Part shown: positions 21,181 through 33,620 of the stretch, in pieces
Layout: each line of letters starts with the position of its first letter
Numbering within the stretch: the first letter of the stretch is position 1
From: Thereva unica
Lineage: Eukaryota > Arthropoda > Insecta > Diptera > Therevidae
Reading direction: 5' to 3'
Length of the DNA: 64,000 nt
Assembly: GCA_949987705.1 (NCBI GenBank)
Contig: OX465283.1
Coordinates: forward strand, 11,388,207-11,452,206
Made by a program: the position numbers and the translations under genes
Notes under the pieces: generated by a model
Databases searched by the model: none
Told to the model about the DNA's origin: nothing
The model's input: only the letters and a program-made list of their open reading frames with translations

Positions 21181-23429
21181 CTAAGCTTAGTTTAACTCAT
21201 AAAAATACTTCTATGCAATTATTGCAAATGAACGTTAACAACGAAATGATTAAAATCTCAATTTGCACCTTTAACATTTTAAAGCTAACAAAAATGTCGA
21301 TCGATCACGATCACCTCATCATAATGCGATTTTCATGACTAGCAATTGATGGAAACTGCAACGCCGTTTAAATATTATTTGTATTGGGATATCACACAAT
21401 GATTAATTGTTTATTTTTTTGCCACTCTAAGTGAATAGGTCAAACCCATCAAACATGCAATTGAGAGTTTGGCAGCAGGTTTCAAAATATTTCAGATAAA
21501 GCTGCGACGAGTTACAATGCAACTGACTCCAAGTTAAGCCATCTTGATACATTTTACCATCCATACCTGTCCAAATAAAAAACAGGAAAAACATAAACAC
21601 AAAACAACCGCAAACAGAAAACATTAAAAATGTCTGAAGATGTTCGATGTTTGTTATACAATAGACGAAGCATTACAGTCATACACAATCGATTTCTTCA
21701 CACGTGATTTATCTTCGCAGATGAAGGGACGACACGTAACTATCGGCTGGAAAATAATAATTAGTCACCAACCGCAGTTTCCTTTAGAGATAAGATCGCG
21801 AGGAGCTGAATACCGGAACCAACCAGGTGATGATTATTATCGCACGCACAACTTTCTTCGAAGATTCTTCGAAACATCTTCGCAGTGCGTAGGAACAGTG
21901 CGTCTCTGGTGTTCGTTCACAATTCTTCAATTTAATATTTTCGGGGACAATAAATCGACTGCGAAGAGGTGGTCATAATCTACTCGGTCTGACATAAACT
22001 GATTAATAATGACGCTTTTGTAAAGTATGGAACCACTCAACTAAACAAGCAGGTAATAATGTCTAATCTCTGAAGGTTTGGCGATGTCTGCCGACCACTG
22101 ACCGCGCAACATTCAGATACACAAATCGAGAAGAACCCGATTCCACCTTTGCTGGTTTTCCAGTTCAGATTGTTATCAATGGGCATCGGCGGACGGTTGA
22201 CGTATATTTTCAGTCAGTAATCTCCAAACGGTTTGTGGGTCACACCTGAAGGACACGGCATTGAATCCGCGCGGCACAAGATGAAGATGGCCGATGGATC
22301 AGACTAACGGAATGGCGCAGGTTTAATTAAAAATTGGGTTAGCGGTTTTGATGCAACTCGTGCATGCATAATTGAGGTGATTTTTCGGTTTTTTGTTTTC
22401 CTACCCAAATTCCACAATTGATAATTAGGTAAATTGAAGCGATAAAGGTTCCTACGATAACGCGATACGCGAAGGCAACTCAACTTTTCGGGTTTTTATC
22501 AAGTTCAGTTTGTTGTTGTTGTTGTTTATTGGTCATTTGAATAGTTTCGATGGCAAAATGCGATGTTAGTGGGCAATAAAGGTGGAATGACAATTAGGTG
22601 TCAATTGTTTTTGTAATTTTTGAATACTTTTCATAATTATTTACAGATTTTCACAATGTTTGTTTTTCTACAGTAAGTTCGACATTTTTTAATAGCTTAG
22701 ATGAAACCCTACTATATGATTTATTAAACTAGCAACTGGGGATTCGAGTAATTTAATTTTATTTAAGCATAAAATTGGCATCTAATTAACACATATCTGT
22801 TAAGTGTTGTACATTTTTTAAATCGCCTTAATTTCACATTTGGTTTAATACTTAATACTTCATTTCACATTTGGTTTGACCCATTCAAAAGAAAATGAAA
22901 TCTAGTGTGACGTAAATTGTGTCAAACGGCCGCCATATTGTTTTTTTAAATTAACCCAGCCTATGTTACTCGTGCTGATTAAACGATTATAACGGTACCC
23001 CAGCCATCTTAATCCGTTCAGGCTTTAGAAGGTAAGGTGTGACAAAGAAACGTACGTATAAAAGGTGTGAGGCTTCAAATTTATGAAGATTTCTTATTGA
23101 GTAAACTAAGATTAGACATCCGTCTCTATACTAGTATTCGTGGGCTATGCTGAGTTTTTCCGGAGATGCCATAGGGAGGACTCGTATGGCACATGGAGGC
23201 CTAGAAGCGAGAGACAGGTGGCATGAGTGCTGGGATTGGGATGTAGGGCGGAAAGTCCAAGTTTAGTAGAGTGTTTAGTTTGAGCACCCTACCTACTGTC
23301 TATCAAACCGAGATTAATATTATTTTGGTATGTATCTTTCAACGAGAGATGTCATTTTAAATTTCTCGCCATTTTTCAATTGTCATCATACAACTGTCAT
23401 TACGATGACATCTGACAAGTATAAAAGCT
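21181..23429. other. Unassigned segment, possibly unique DNA
   Basis: Contains a 112-codon ORF (21640-21978, no known domain), a GTT microsatellite at 22510-22527 and a duplicated word TTTCACATTTGGTTT (near 22834 and 22863). 21700-22300 is less A/T-rich than its surroundings and repeats TTCTTCGAAG-like words. This could be host intron or intergenic DNA, but no exon could be shown. Confidence 0.3.
22510..22527. repeat. GTT microsatellite
   Basis: About five to six GTT units. Confidence 0.85.
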
Positions 23430-23722
23430 GCCTGCAGACGATCAACTTTGGTTTTCAACCAGTTGTTAACCTGGCCTACCGTTGGTTGAAGGAAGATACA
23501 ATTTTTCAGTTTTTTGGTAAGCGAGCTTCCAGGTTGGTAACCAGTCTGTAGTAGGCAACATCATTTTAAATCGTGAGCTTGAGCAGTGAAAATCACCGTG
23601 CTTTGCAATAAAAAACTGAAAATTAAATGATGTTTGCAAGCTGATTGACAACAAGCTGAGACGTATGTACACTTTCTGTAGACAGCAGGTTGACAACCCA
23701 AGTTGATCGTCTGTAGGCCGCC
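23430..23722. mobile_element. MITE with about 31-bp inverted ends
   Basis: Left end GCTGCCTGCAGACGATCAAC (23429) and, read inward, right end GGCGGCCTACAGACGATCAA (from 23722) continue as similar TTTGG/TTGGG then TTTTCAACC/TTGTCAACC. Internal inverted words (CCAGTTGTTAACCTGG, ATTTTCAGTTTTT) add further symmetry. AAAA lies directly outside each end and may be a 4-bp target duplication. Superfamily unknown. Confidence 0.65.
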
Positions 23723-23831
23723 AAAAGGGGTTTCAGAGATGGAAAACTATTCTGAGTGATGAGGATAATTTTTGTGTGCCTATGTAACCCAACGAGCTAC
23801 AGTTTCGTGCAGTGACCGTGTAGTCTTGCCA

Positions 23832-24003
23832 TCTTCTTCTTCTTTGATTCGCTAGCTGGCGGTCCTAGCGGGACGTCCCCTCGCTTTAAAAAATGCAGTT
23901 TCTTTCCGAGTTTCTTCGGTTATCCGATTCTGGTCAATTCGGCAGGTCGACCACCCTCCTCTTTTCACATCCTGGACTTGGGACCACAGGACGGCGGAGT
24001 TTC
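23832..24003 (-). repeat. Repeat family A, fullest copy
   Basis: On the minus strand it runs AACTCCGCCGTCCTGTGG, CCCAAGTCCAGG, GGTGGTCGACCTGCCG, GACCAGAATCGG, AAACTGCATTTTTTAAAG, GGGACGTCCCGCTAGG, CCAGCTAGCGAATCAAAG and a GAAGAAGAAG tail. It joins the 5' blocks seen at 17529 and 45449 to the 3' blocks seen at 8163 and 61430, showing that all five belong to one element of about 170 bases. Size and tail fit a SINE or the 3' end of a GAA-tailed LINE. A clear Pol III promoter was not seen. Confidence 0.8.
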
Positions 24004-24170
24004 CAATAAAGTTTGGTAAGTTGGATATTCTTAATCTTCATAAAGTTACCTTGTTTGGTTTTGGGGTCCTCACGGCTTCGATGGCTATGCAATTTCGGCC
24101 CGCTAGCCATTCAGGACTCTAACACTGTACTCATCAGTCTGAACTGACCATTGGACCCCATACAAGGTTT

Positions 24171-24518
24171 GTGGTGGCTCTTGACGATCGTACTCTTATC
24201 AAACATATCGAACACTTAAAGTCCTGTCATGGTGTGTCCAACGCCAAGAGGTTTATTCCTGTGCCGTTGTGCAACGCAGCCAACGAAATGTTGGTGTGTA
24301 GAAGCACGCAGAATGGCAAAACGTTGGTTTTATTGCCGGACGCCAGAGATCTTTGCAGGATCGGAAGAGTAGAGAAATCTAATTTCAGCCATTGCCTCGA
24401 GACGAATGAGTCCGAAATAGACAGGGTTACCATTTGGTTGCTTAACGACACCATGTTCGAAAAGACAAGCCTGAGTGACAAATACTGCGACACCTGTTTT
24501 ACAGCAACACAATACTAG
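24171..24518 (+). other. 115-codon ORF, unrecognised
   Basis: An open frame that is not AT-biased nonsense: it encodes a mixed-composition product with cysteines near the N- and C-termini. I recognise no domain. It lies just upstream of a non-LTR C-terminal relic (24560-24790) in the same orientation, so it may be an eroded internal part of that element. The opposite strand is also open for 88 codons. Confidence 0.2.
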
Positions 24519-24559
24519 TCCACTCGGCCCATCCCCATACCCTCCAGCCCCCCTTTCAC

Positions 24560-24790
24560 GCACGATACGGTCTAGAAGTTCGCTTATGAATATACTCGAC
24601 TGTGGAATAATTTCCCGCAGTCAGTATTGCCGAACTTGTACAACATCTTAGAGTTCAAAAGTAAGGGTCATCGAGCACCCACAACCCCCTAATCACCTCT
24701 ACCTTTTCTATTCTTCAAATCAATCATACTAGACGTTGCACGATGACGTGAACGAACTGGTAGTACAAAGGTTGACTCCAAGCTTGATTT
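24560..24790 (+). pseudogene. Non-LTR C-terminal relic (RLWNNFP)
   Basis: Reads SRSSLMN, then after a one-base shift RLWNNFPQSVLPNLYNILEF and KSKGHRAP. This is the tail block (INRT.RLWN.LP..VFP..YNI..FK) shared with 20955, 32050 and 38937 in this window. TGAACGAACTGGTAGTACAAAG (24748 on) matches ACGAACTGGTAGTACAAAG near 21153, so the shared block runs beyond the coding part. Confidence 0.75.
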
Positions 24791-25059
24791 TTTTACATGA
24801 AAAAAAATGAGACTAAGCGCGACATTTCTAAGGCCCTACCTTTATCATCTACAATTTTGCAAGAATAGACCGACTATCGTGCCATCATCAAAGTCAAGAA
24901 GTCAATAAAAAATTGGGTTAGTACAACATATAGATGGCAACTCCTTGGGCGGTAGGCAACCCTCAGAAGGCGGGTTCGCAAAAAAGACAGTCGAGTCTGG
25001 GAAAAATACTCTTATTACTTTTTTAGTAAAACTTTACCAGGTTTCTTTAGGCAAAAATA

Positions 25060-25196
25060 CACGGTCAAATTGGATGTACATCAAGGGGGGATGTACAACC
25101 AAATCACAACTATAGATTGTGAGGCAGTCGGTCGATCAAAACTCATTGCGCGCATGTGTTTGATGAACATCTAGATTTACATCCAATTTGACCGTG
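25060..25196. mobile_element. Short MITE, TIR CACGGTCAAATTGG
   Basis: The ends CACGGTCAAATTGGATGTA (25060) and its inverted copy (TACATCCAATTTGACCGTG ending at 25196) are perfect over 19 bases. 137 bp, non-coding. It sits next to a mariner relic, but the ends are not obviously mariner-like. No convincing target duplication. Confidence 0.75.
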
Positions 25197-25214
25197 TTTG
25201 CGGGCCTTTAAAGT

Positions 25215-25520
25215 GTAAAATGGGTTTGTTTAAACCAAATGCGCTCCATTAAGGAAGCAAAAGTAGAAGCAAGAGGGTACCATGTCTGGGCCAGTGGGAC
25301 AGTGATTACACAAAACTTTCCAGCTCCATTTTTGAAGGGCCATCAAAAGAGTATGTGGTTGGGCGCTGTTGTGATGGAAGACAACATCTTTACTAATAAT
25401 CAATTCAGGCCGTTTTCGTTCAATGGTCTTTAGTAAACTCTCTAGTTGTGCACTGTAAAGTACAGAACCAATTGTCTCACCAACTGAAAGACGATTTCCT
25501 TCCAATCCCACCATAAAGAC
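25215..25520 (-). pseudogene. mariner transposase C-terminal relic
   Basis: The minus-strand frame has GETIGSVLYSAQLESLLKTI, ERKRPELI, VVFHHNSAQPHT and GPDMVPSCFYF. It aligns in order with the mariner blocks ...INS..Y..QL..LK, KRP.L, V..HHDNARPH and YSPDLAPSDYHLF. The second catalytic aspartate (HHDNA) is now asparagine (HHNSA) and the third (PSD) is now PSC, so the DDD triad is lost. LSLWWDWKEIV is readable upstream in another frame, which marks a frameshift. Cut-and-paste transposase, dead copy. Confidence 0.85.
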
Positions 25521-25559
25521 AGAATCAGTTTTTTGACGATTTGCGAATGCTTGTGACAC

Positions 25560-28060
25560 AGCTCACCATCGCTTGTTTTCGATCTTTGACGCTTTGATTG
25601 TCGTACGTGATCCAATTTTTCATTATTTTTCTTCCATTTTCAAATGGAACAACTTTCCAAAAACTGCACCAATTGCTGTGTATCAAGATGTTTCTACACT
25701 CAAAATAACACTTAATCTGTCACCTGTCAAATAAGGTTTAAGTGGTGTCGCTGCGATCAGTGCAATTGACGCCATCTATCGGGGAAACGCCCCCAAAATG
25801 TTTCCAAACTTCACAGTAGGTACTATTAACATCAAACTATCAACTATAAATTTCATTAATGGTGAAACTATTAATTTAGATCGTAAATATTCAAACAGGA
25901 TTCATCTAAACTTATAGATACAGAAAAATGGATTCGTGGGATAAAATGAAATGTGATTAAGCTAGATAAGTTTTGCTACTGCCAGAACATACATATATAA
26001 TGTCATTAAAAATCCGAACATCTGCAAGACCAATTCACGCCTTTTACTTCATACCGTGTTCACTAGTCTGAGACTTGCCCCGTTCTTACAACAGAGTAAT
26101 AATAATAAAAATTCATACGCATAAAATATTTGCATAAAAGGTGAGCTGTGTTCACTAAGGAATGTCGAAACATAATTAATTGCATAAATAAAATTATAAT
26201 TCAAGTCATCTTCAATTAAAACGGAACTGAAAAGTTCGACAAAGTTTCCTTTAGTATATTTCAAATTTGTGGAAATACTATATCGTTCCATACCGGTTTT
26301 ACTCGACCACAGATAGTCAATACCTGAGGCAGGTAAGTACCTCCAATGGAGTCAGTCTTGCACTGGTGACGTAACATTATTTCACCCAGCAACTCTCATC
26401 AATCAGGTTGCAGTAAAGTGGTGAAGGATAAAAAAAAATACAGCACGTTTTTTTTTGATTCGCAATTCGATTTTTTTTTTCGCAGTATAATTGCATATCA
26501 GCACTGCACTGACCCAATTTGTTATGGTGCATTCGGTGATTTAACAATATCGCGTACAAAGAAAATAACACCTGGCCAACTTCAGTGCAGAGATAACCAA
26601 CCAATGTGCAACTCTCGCTGCCAATTTATCCAAAGGCATTGACCTATAACTTGTGCAGCAGAGTGGAAAAACGTTGACGGATTCAAATTCAGCAGCCATA
26701 ATCGAACCTTGAAATTTTTGATCTGTTGAACCTGTTGACGACGACGTCGAAATCCGAATCAATTAACGCAATGCGATCGGTGTAGCTAATCTATGACGAT
26801 CATTACATTACTAAACGATCAAGTGCAATGATGATGAGATGATGATAGTGCCTAGACTAACCACAGATGATCTATCTGGCATGTGAATGAACGATCCGCA
26901 TTTGCACAATAGAATTATGATTAACCTTGAAAGGTCATTGATCGTCGAATCTATCTGGCTGCGTCTAGTCTTGATCTCTTGATCTCGACATTAATACACC
27001 GGCCGTAATCTTTCGCGCAATTATGTTTTCGTTCACTCGAATCATAACTCTCTACCTTTATGCGTCTCCGAAGATGAATTGCTGCGGCTGTGAGAGTGAC
27101 AACATGAAAAACCGTCGACAGTACTAGCCACTGGCTTCTTATATCACTGATTACATACGCTATAGAAATGCTTTTTTATCGCATTCAAATAAACTTTCTA
27201 TGATCCGTCAGGTGAGGATGCTGCCACACACACAGGTAAAAATTGAACCATTTTGAATTCGAAAATTGGAAAGAGAAAATACGAAACAAACGATCGAATA
27301 ATAAACACGGATTGTGGAGGCATTCGATTTTCGATTTTGGTACAAATTAAGGTAAAAACGTTTTTATCAAGATTTCGATTTTCAATAATAATTCGGTGAT
27401 AATAATCAAAAGTTTTTTTTTCGCCATGTTGCCACTTTTAGTTTCGGCGTGTTATGTAAGGGAAGTACTTATGGGTTGTGCTTGTGAATTTTTATGAATA
27501 ATATTAATCGTGTGAACAAGTTTTTTAATTTTTTTTAAGGAGACTTAATTATAGATATCAATATTTTTCGCCAGACGGTTAACCTTCAGCCAATGGAATT
27601 TCACTGGGATAATATATCAACTCGATCGGTGATTAAGCCCCGATATTTTATGATAATAACGATTGGAATTTTGTTAACAAATATATCAAAGGCAGTGTGC
27701 CTATTCAAAAATTAAAATTGACATGAATGACAAGCTAATAGACATATAAGAATAAATTTGACCAAAATTAATTTGGCGAGGTTTTTTTTAAATACATATG
27801 AAGTAAATTTGCACCATCTATATTCTCGGAGGAATCTAAACTATACAATCAAATGAGATCATAAGGAATAAAATGACAAGATCACTTTTTAGGTTATGGG
27901 GTTATTGAGAAAATATATAGTTTGTATCGAATATATATCGTTTTCCCACGATTTCCATTTGTTGTATAATTAATCAGTCAACTTTATCCTAAACAATATT
28001 GTCAATATGTGGTTTGGCACATGACATGACACTTCAAGGTAAAATTGCTTGATGCAAAAA
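25560..28060. other. Unassigned AT-rich segment, possibly host non-coding
   Basis: No retroelement protein match. ORFs of 73-80 codons near 26049-26762 lie on both strands and carry no motif. The stretch 26780-27060 has a mixed composition with repeated GATCATT/GATCTCTTGATC words. This is a candidate for intron or intergenic DNA, but I cannot show a gene. Confidence 0.3.
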
Positions 28061-28109
28061 TAAAGAATTGTTTATTTTGCATTTTTATAATCTACTAGCT
28101 GGAATTTGG

Positions 28110-28330
28110 TACGCCTCGCTGCACCCATCAATGTGGTGGATGGTAGTCGTTCAACCTTTTTTGCAGCATTATTCGTTGTAAAATATATACTTTGGGCATT
28201 TTCGAGTTGCGCTACCAAATGAACTCTAGTTGGATATCTTTTATGATTGGCAAATGAAAAAAATTCTAAACAACAACGTCCAATTGACACTGTGCTATTT
28301 CGTTGATCGTATTGGCATCTGGACGGCCAA
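28110..28330 (-). pseudogene. Helitron Rep/helicase fragment (tentative)
   Basis: The minus-strand frame reads HKRYPTRVHLVAQLENAQSI, then YFTTNNAAKKVERLPSTTL. This resembles the linker just before the PIF1-like helicase of Helitrons (P.VQRL..HLENQQ.VYF...N..E.....TTLT). Upstream, RPDANTINEIAQCQ may be the preceding block. No Rep HUH motif, Walker A or Helitron end was found, so it is a short scrap at best. Confidence 0.45.
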
Positions 28331-29805
28331 ACTTAATCAAAGGATTTAAATGGCCGATTACTATGCTGTACAAACGGGCATACGACGGACATATAAAGGC
28401 CAAGTGCATAACATTTTCGTTATGTTCAGTCGGTCTTTGGATTATCTTAAAGAATACCTATGCACAAGAGAAAAAAGCTCACCAGTTGTCGGTTTGTTTT
28501 ACCTGAAGTGTGTGGTGTGGCCAATCACGGCCGGTGTTCGCCCTTTGTAAGGCTATTTTATTATTTTTCTCGGAGCGTTTAACCACACATCCCCCCTCTG
28601 ATAGATGATAGATTATTACGCCTCCATCGTAGAAGCGCTTTCTTTTTCCTATATTGTTGTTATGTCTGAGAACCCAGACTAGAGTATCATTTTGCCTTCT
28701 TGAGGCTATCGCACCACACGTGCGCATTATCACTTAATCTAGTTCTCTTATAGAGGCTTGACTATCTAGCTTAATTCCAATGCTACATCTTTATGTGGGT
28801 TTGAGTTCTATAGTCTAACAGACCTTCAGGATCACCAGTACCTCGGTTTAAAAGATACGATAGTGGGCCGGACGGTGCATACCTCTAGATAGATGCCTGC
28901 CCCGACATATGTTGTTTTGGAACATTCGTTTTGAAGATATCTCGTCAGCGCAGTCCGAAGGTTAATCTACCAGGAATGCAGTCTGTGGCTGCGGCAACTA
29001 TACTCTCTAGTAACAAATCCAGGATATTGCTATGACCATAGGTTTTGGATGTCCAAACAGCGGAATCGATCGGTTCAAGGGCACAGCGAGGGCGTTCGTG
29101 GAAAATGTTAACCTGGCCTCTGTTTTCCCTAGTGGTATTGTCGTGATCTGGACTGTTTTTACTTTTATGTCATTACAGTTCCTTTTCAGCTCTGGCCACA
29201 ATACCGGCGCGACATACGTGAGTGAGCATTTCACGTACCACCGCTAACTAGATGTCACCAGTCAGGGCCTCACGACTTTAACCAACCAACCAAACATCCC
29301 ATGGCGTGACATTATCCAAACACCTGCGTTTGAATGACCACATATTCCAAATCACCAAAGGAGCAGCTCAGTGCCTGTGATTTCTTAAGATGAGCAAGTT
29401 GCTCTTAAAGTCATCGGACCCAGCTTAAAATTCAAATCCTCCATTTTTGAGAGTGTCTTTGAAAACCATCTTGACGTGGTAAGGTAAGAGAAAAAAATGG
29501 CCCTAAAACTTATTGGGGAAGACGCCGTTTGCTCCACGATAGGAATGTACTCCAACTGTAGGAATGTAGAAGCCACGACAAAATTATATTGCTACTATCA
29601 TAGAGATTGATCCACCAAAGGATCTACCAAAGTCTCCAAGGCAGCCTTATACCCGCAACTCTAGAATCCGCCGCAGACATGCACTCTTACGCCATCGGCA
29701 TGCATGCTAACGCAACAGGCATGTTTTTTTTCTAGACTAAAGGGAACGAAATTTGGACTTTAGAAAATTTTGTAGGACGAAGAAAACGCGCAATTACATA
29801 TCTTG
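28331..29805. other. Unassigned, possible retroelement scraps
   Basis: Minus-strand ORFs of 84, 75 and 63 codons (28479, 29007, 29385) and plus-strand shadows are present. SLTYVAPVLWPELK near 29200 faintly recalls the thumb block of R1-type RTs, but there is no second block to support it. Confidence 0.25.
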
Positions 29806-29809
29806 ACTA

Positions 29810-30103
29810 TAAGCCAATAGCATACTCACTTTTCGGTACTCGCTCGATTTCGTAGGTCAAGCAGCATTGGACCTGGTTACTGCTTAGCTGGGTGACTACC
29901 TGGTAAAACAACACTCGCTTTTGGAATGGTCTATGCCGATGTGGATGCATTTATAAATGTGCATGCCTGTAGCGGGAGTTTTCAGATTTTCGTGCCTGTG
30001 GCGGGAACGTGTATACCTCTGAGGCCAGCCTACTTATTCGCTATGCGTGCTGACTGCGGATACGTGCGTGCTTGTAAGTAAATTAACCAACTAAATTATT
30101 TTT
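29810..30103. repeat. Dispersed repeat family C, copy 2
   Basis: Same orientation as the copy at 10081-10795. It keeps the first block (TGGTAAAACAA, GTCTATGCCGATG, TAGCGGGAG) and the last (TTTTCGTGCCTGTGGCGGG, AAATTAACCAA) but lacks about 350 bases between them. It is therefore an internally deleted copy. Confidence 0.65.
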
Positions 30104-32045
30104 AAGGACAGGCACGATGCAATTTGATGCTAAACCACCTTATGCTAACCATGTTTAGAAATAATCCAACCCGTTTTGATTTGTGTAAACTTAGGGCAAC
30201 CAATGAAACTTGATATCTAACCGCAACTGGTTACCGCAAAGAAGCTGAAATTAATTTCCGAACAGCCCAATACTATTAAATTCATTTTTCTTGTCCACTG
30301 AAATATGTGTTTACGTTTTTTTTTCTATGCCCAATTTGGCTTACTTCTAAATATGTTTCTACCACGCATTAAAATGCTTTCTATGTCGGCTCGAATCATG
30401 TTATCTCCCAACCTGTCTGAAATGACAACAATTATCGAATTAACACCACAATCTGGGCTACCAATTACAACGAAAACCGAAAGTAACCGAGCCCACTTAC
30501 TTTTGTGCCAGTCATTGACATGCCCATTGAACTAATTTCGACAACTTAAGTTTTTATTATCGTCGTTATTACTTTGCTCCTCTTTAAATTTCACTAAATA
30601 GTAAAAGTAACATTTTTTTTCGGTCCTACGAAGAGTGATTTTTTGCCCGGTCCTTAAACGAGTATCTTTCCCAACAATCTTGACATTGATCAACGTCAAA
30701 GAAGTTTGGCGATCGCTAATAACACGCGGTACTTAGCAACGATCGACCGACTTTTATTTACTAGCAAACATTCACTTTTCGTAGCCGGCATATATCGTTT
30801 TGGACGAACGTCTTGAGGCTGTTGTTACTACACGAAAACCATACGCAATTCCGCGTCTTGTCGATTTTTTTCCATAAGTAACAACGAAACGAGGAAAAAA
30901 TGAGCCGAAATAAAATGAAAGTCATGACAGAGAAATATTTACGCGATACAAAAACAACAACAACAACAACAGCAACAAATCTTACCTTAAAGGTAAAATC
31001 AACGTAGGTAGTAGTAGAGATTATCGAGTTTTGTAAATTTGTGAATTTGGATTGTTCAAAAAAATTACCCAAAGTAAACATAACTTTCTTTTGCGATTAT
31101 GAAGAAGAAGAAGAAAAGAGTCCAAAGTACTTTCTTTAGCCGGTGAGCAGCAAATGATCTGGGCTTGATCGTCTCTTGTCGAGGATGTTGCGAGCCCTGA
31201 ATACGTAAACAGAAGCTCCATTTTGGTTGATCTTAAAAATTTAAGAATATTTCAATCACGTAAATTAAAAGACGTTTTTTTTTTGTTTTCAACTAAATTT
31301 CTGAGAAATTAACAATTGCAGGAAATTTGCAGAGAAATTTAGAATGGAATTTGTGGCACGAGTCTCTCAATTTCTTGTGTCTCGCTTCGTTTTTGCCTCG
31401 ATCCGTCATTGTCACGTGAAATATATGCAGCATTTTTGTTAGATCAGCAGTTCCGGTTGCAATGGCTCGTTTTGGTGGTTTAGTGCAATGACCGTTTTGT
31501 TTTGGTTAGAGATTAGTTTTTTCAAGATAGATCATTTTTCGAGAGAAGAGAGGCGATTTTTATATATTAAAAGTGGTAAGTAAAAATAAATGTTAGCTGC
31601 ATCGATTGTTGAACAAATCTATTTTTATAGTCATCAACATAATTCAAGATATATACGTAGTAATTGATATAACATGCATGTGCCGTAATTTTGCTGGACT
31701 GATGGAAGGGGGATCATACCCTCAAACGGGTGGTCACCGGTAGGTTAGGCACTAGTGCGACTCTAGGGCCAATTAACACTTTGACGCCCCGTTTTGGTAC
31801 GACAATCTCATGTACCTAAGGCTTATTTTTGTTGGATATTGTTTAAAGCCATCGAGCTTAGGGAGCTTATAGCAAGTCTGGAGATCTCTATTTTTTTGGT
31901 TTTTTATATATATATGAAAAAACCAAGCTTAGGAGTAACCCTTTATACTACCAGTCCGTCATGTCGTTCAGTTCATGGTGCAATGTCTAGTAGTAAGCTT
32001 GGTTTGAAGAATAGAGGAGAATAGGAAAGGTTAGAAGAAAATGAC
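30104..32045. other. Unassigned, possibly host non-coding
   Basis: Holds an (AAC)n tract at 30951-30977. On the minus strand a GAAGAAGAAGAA-coding stretch and a 66-codon ORF (31021-31221) begin with CCAAAATGG, a fair start context, and AAGGTAAGAT near 30985-30994 resembles a splice donor. These two signals do not lie in a consistent exon because the frame stops before the donor. No gene is called. Confidence 0.3.
30951..30977. repeat. AAC microsatellite
   Basis: AACAACAACAACAACAAC interrupted once by AGC. Confidence 0.85.
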
Positions 32046-32049
32046 GATG

Positions 32050-32145
32050 AACCTCACGTTTGAACTCTAAGGTGTTGTACGAGTTCGGAAATACTGACTC
32101 CACAGTCGAGTTGTTCTATTCATAAACGAACTTCTAAACCGTATT
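32050..32145 (-). pseudogene. Non-LTR C-terminal relic (FMNRTTRLW)
   Basis: The minus strand reads RFRSSFMNRTTRLW, then a short deletion and shift, then SEL.QHLRVQ in one frame corresponding to the usual SVFP..YNI..FK. It is the same family as 20955, 24565 and 38937, in opposite orientation. The longer minus-strand ORFs just to the right (to 32511) may be more of the same element but carry no clear motif. Confidence 0.7.
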
Positions 32146-33150
32146 GTGTGCGAACGAGGGGGCTTGTTGCCTATTAAGCGTTCCCGCATGTTGCTGCCTA
32201 GCCAGGGTTTGGTTTGGGCTCGTAAGAGTTTTTTTATCTCGATTTTGCCCCTGCAGCTACCACAACAGACTATATATAGAATACTCAGCACTGCAATATT
32301 GCCAATATGGTTTAATGTTCGCAATTTTAACAAAAACTTCTCTGTTCTTCCCTTGTTGTTTGTAAGTGGGCCAAGGCATAATAGCCTCAAGCCTCCACCA
32401 TGCTCGACTTTTGACTAGGCAGCAGCATATGATAGTCAAAACTAACGTTCTAGTAGTCATTGTGGTGACTAGCTTCCAAAGTGCCGCCATCGATTTACGC
32501 AATGCTAACACTTAACGTAAAAAACTCTTTCAACAAATCGAGGTCGGGAAATAGGGTGGCAACTCGACAAAATTGAGAGACCCGCTGACGAAGTAATACG
32601 GGAGATAAAGCCGAGGATCTAATGCTAGTTGAGCAAATAACGGAAGAAGTAATAAAACGCTAAAACGATCCGACGAGTTCATCCGCTCCAAACCCGTGCT
32701 TAAGTGTCATCGTACCCTGTCTTCTTTGAATGCCATACAGGCGATTTGACGCTGTGTGTGCATGTCTGTTACAGGCTAGGAGCGTGCGAGTGTTATTTTT
32801 AATTAGACGTACGGTACCTGTTTCATAGTGGGGGCGAGTGTTATTGTTGCCCAGGCGTACTGTGACAGTGTTGACCAGGAGCAGAGAGTTTTATTTTTAC
32901 TCGAGTCTGTACGCTTCGTTAGGTTCGACATCTGCCTTGTATGTGCGAATAAAAATATGCTCGGCAATTTCGATGCAATAGGTTAATAAGGATAATATAG
33001 TGAGAAAGGCCATAATAATATCGTCTAAGTAAGAGTACTCACATAGTATCGGTACACTATCGCAAGCTTTAATATGTACCTCTGCATTATTATCTGTCCA
33101 AGACTTAAACTCTTGTCAATGCATATTTAGTTTGTATTTCAATGTTATTA
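32146..33150. other. Unassigned segment
   Basis: ORFs of 73-107 codons on both strands at 32067-32511. Nothing recognisable follows at 32520-33150. Confidence 0.25.
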
Positions 33151-33154
33151 TTAT

Positions 33155-33620
33155 GTTGAAGCTGTGAAACGAACTGTCGTTTTCATCGATTTCAAATCCG
33201 CTTTCGATTGCATCGATTGGAACAACTTATGGAGAACGTTGGAAACAGAGCAAGGTCATTGAAAATCATCCAACTTCTCCAAGCGTCGTACGATGCTTCA
33301 ACCAGCAGCGTTCGTGTTCGAAGTGACTTATCCGAGGAGTTCCCGAATCAAACAGGTGTCCGACAGGGATACGTCACTTGGCTGCTCCTCTTCAACGTTG
33401 TGATCGACGCGATTATCCGTGAAGCATTTGACAGTTCGATACAACGACAATTCGTAACAGACTTGATGTTCGCCGACTATATCGTCGTATTCGCCGACAC
33501 CGTTGCCGAAGCAATGGATATACATTTTCCGCATCGCCCGATCATACGGGTTAAAAATCAATGCCGAAAAGACCAAAGACTCAGGATTCTTAGTAGCTTA
33601 GGGGTTGAGTGGTCTAGGTA
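33155..33620 (+). pseudogene. Non-LTR RT palm fragment, family E copy 1
   Basis: Starts in one frame with RTVVFIDFKSAFDCIDW (catalytic FDF.SAFD block), shifts, then LKIIQLLQASYDAST, VRVRSDLSEEFPNQTGVRQG, LLFNVVIDAI and FADYIVVFAD. VRQGY replaces the usual RQGC. The catalytic YADD is FADY (33469-33480), which loses the second aspartate. About 80% of the bases between 33200 and 33530 are shared with 38200-38520, so both derive from one element family. Confidence 0.85.

Noticed and set aside
29007..29576. R1-like RT on the minus strand
   Set aside because: A single faint block (SLTYVAPVLW) with no second supporting block.
30761..31221. Host exon on the minus strand (ATG in good context, AAGGTAAGAT donor-like site)
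   Set aside because: The frame from the ATG stops before the donor-like site, and the second frame has no conserved content.
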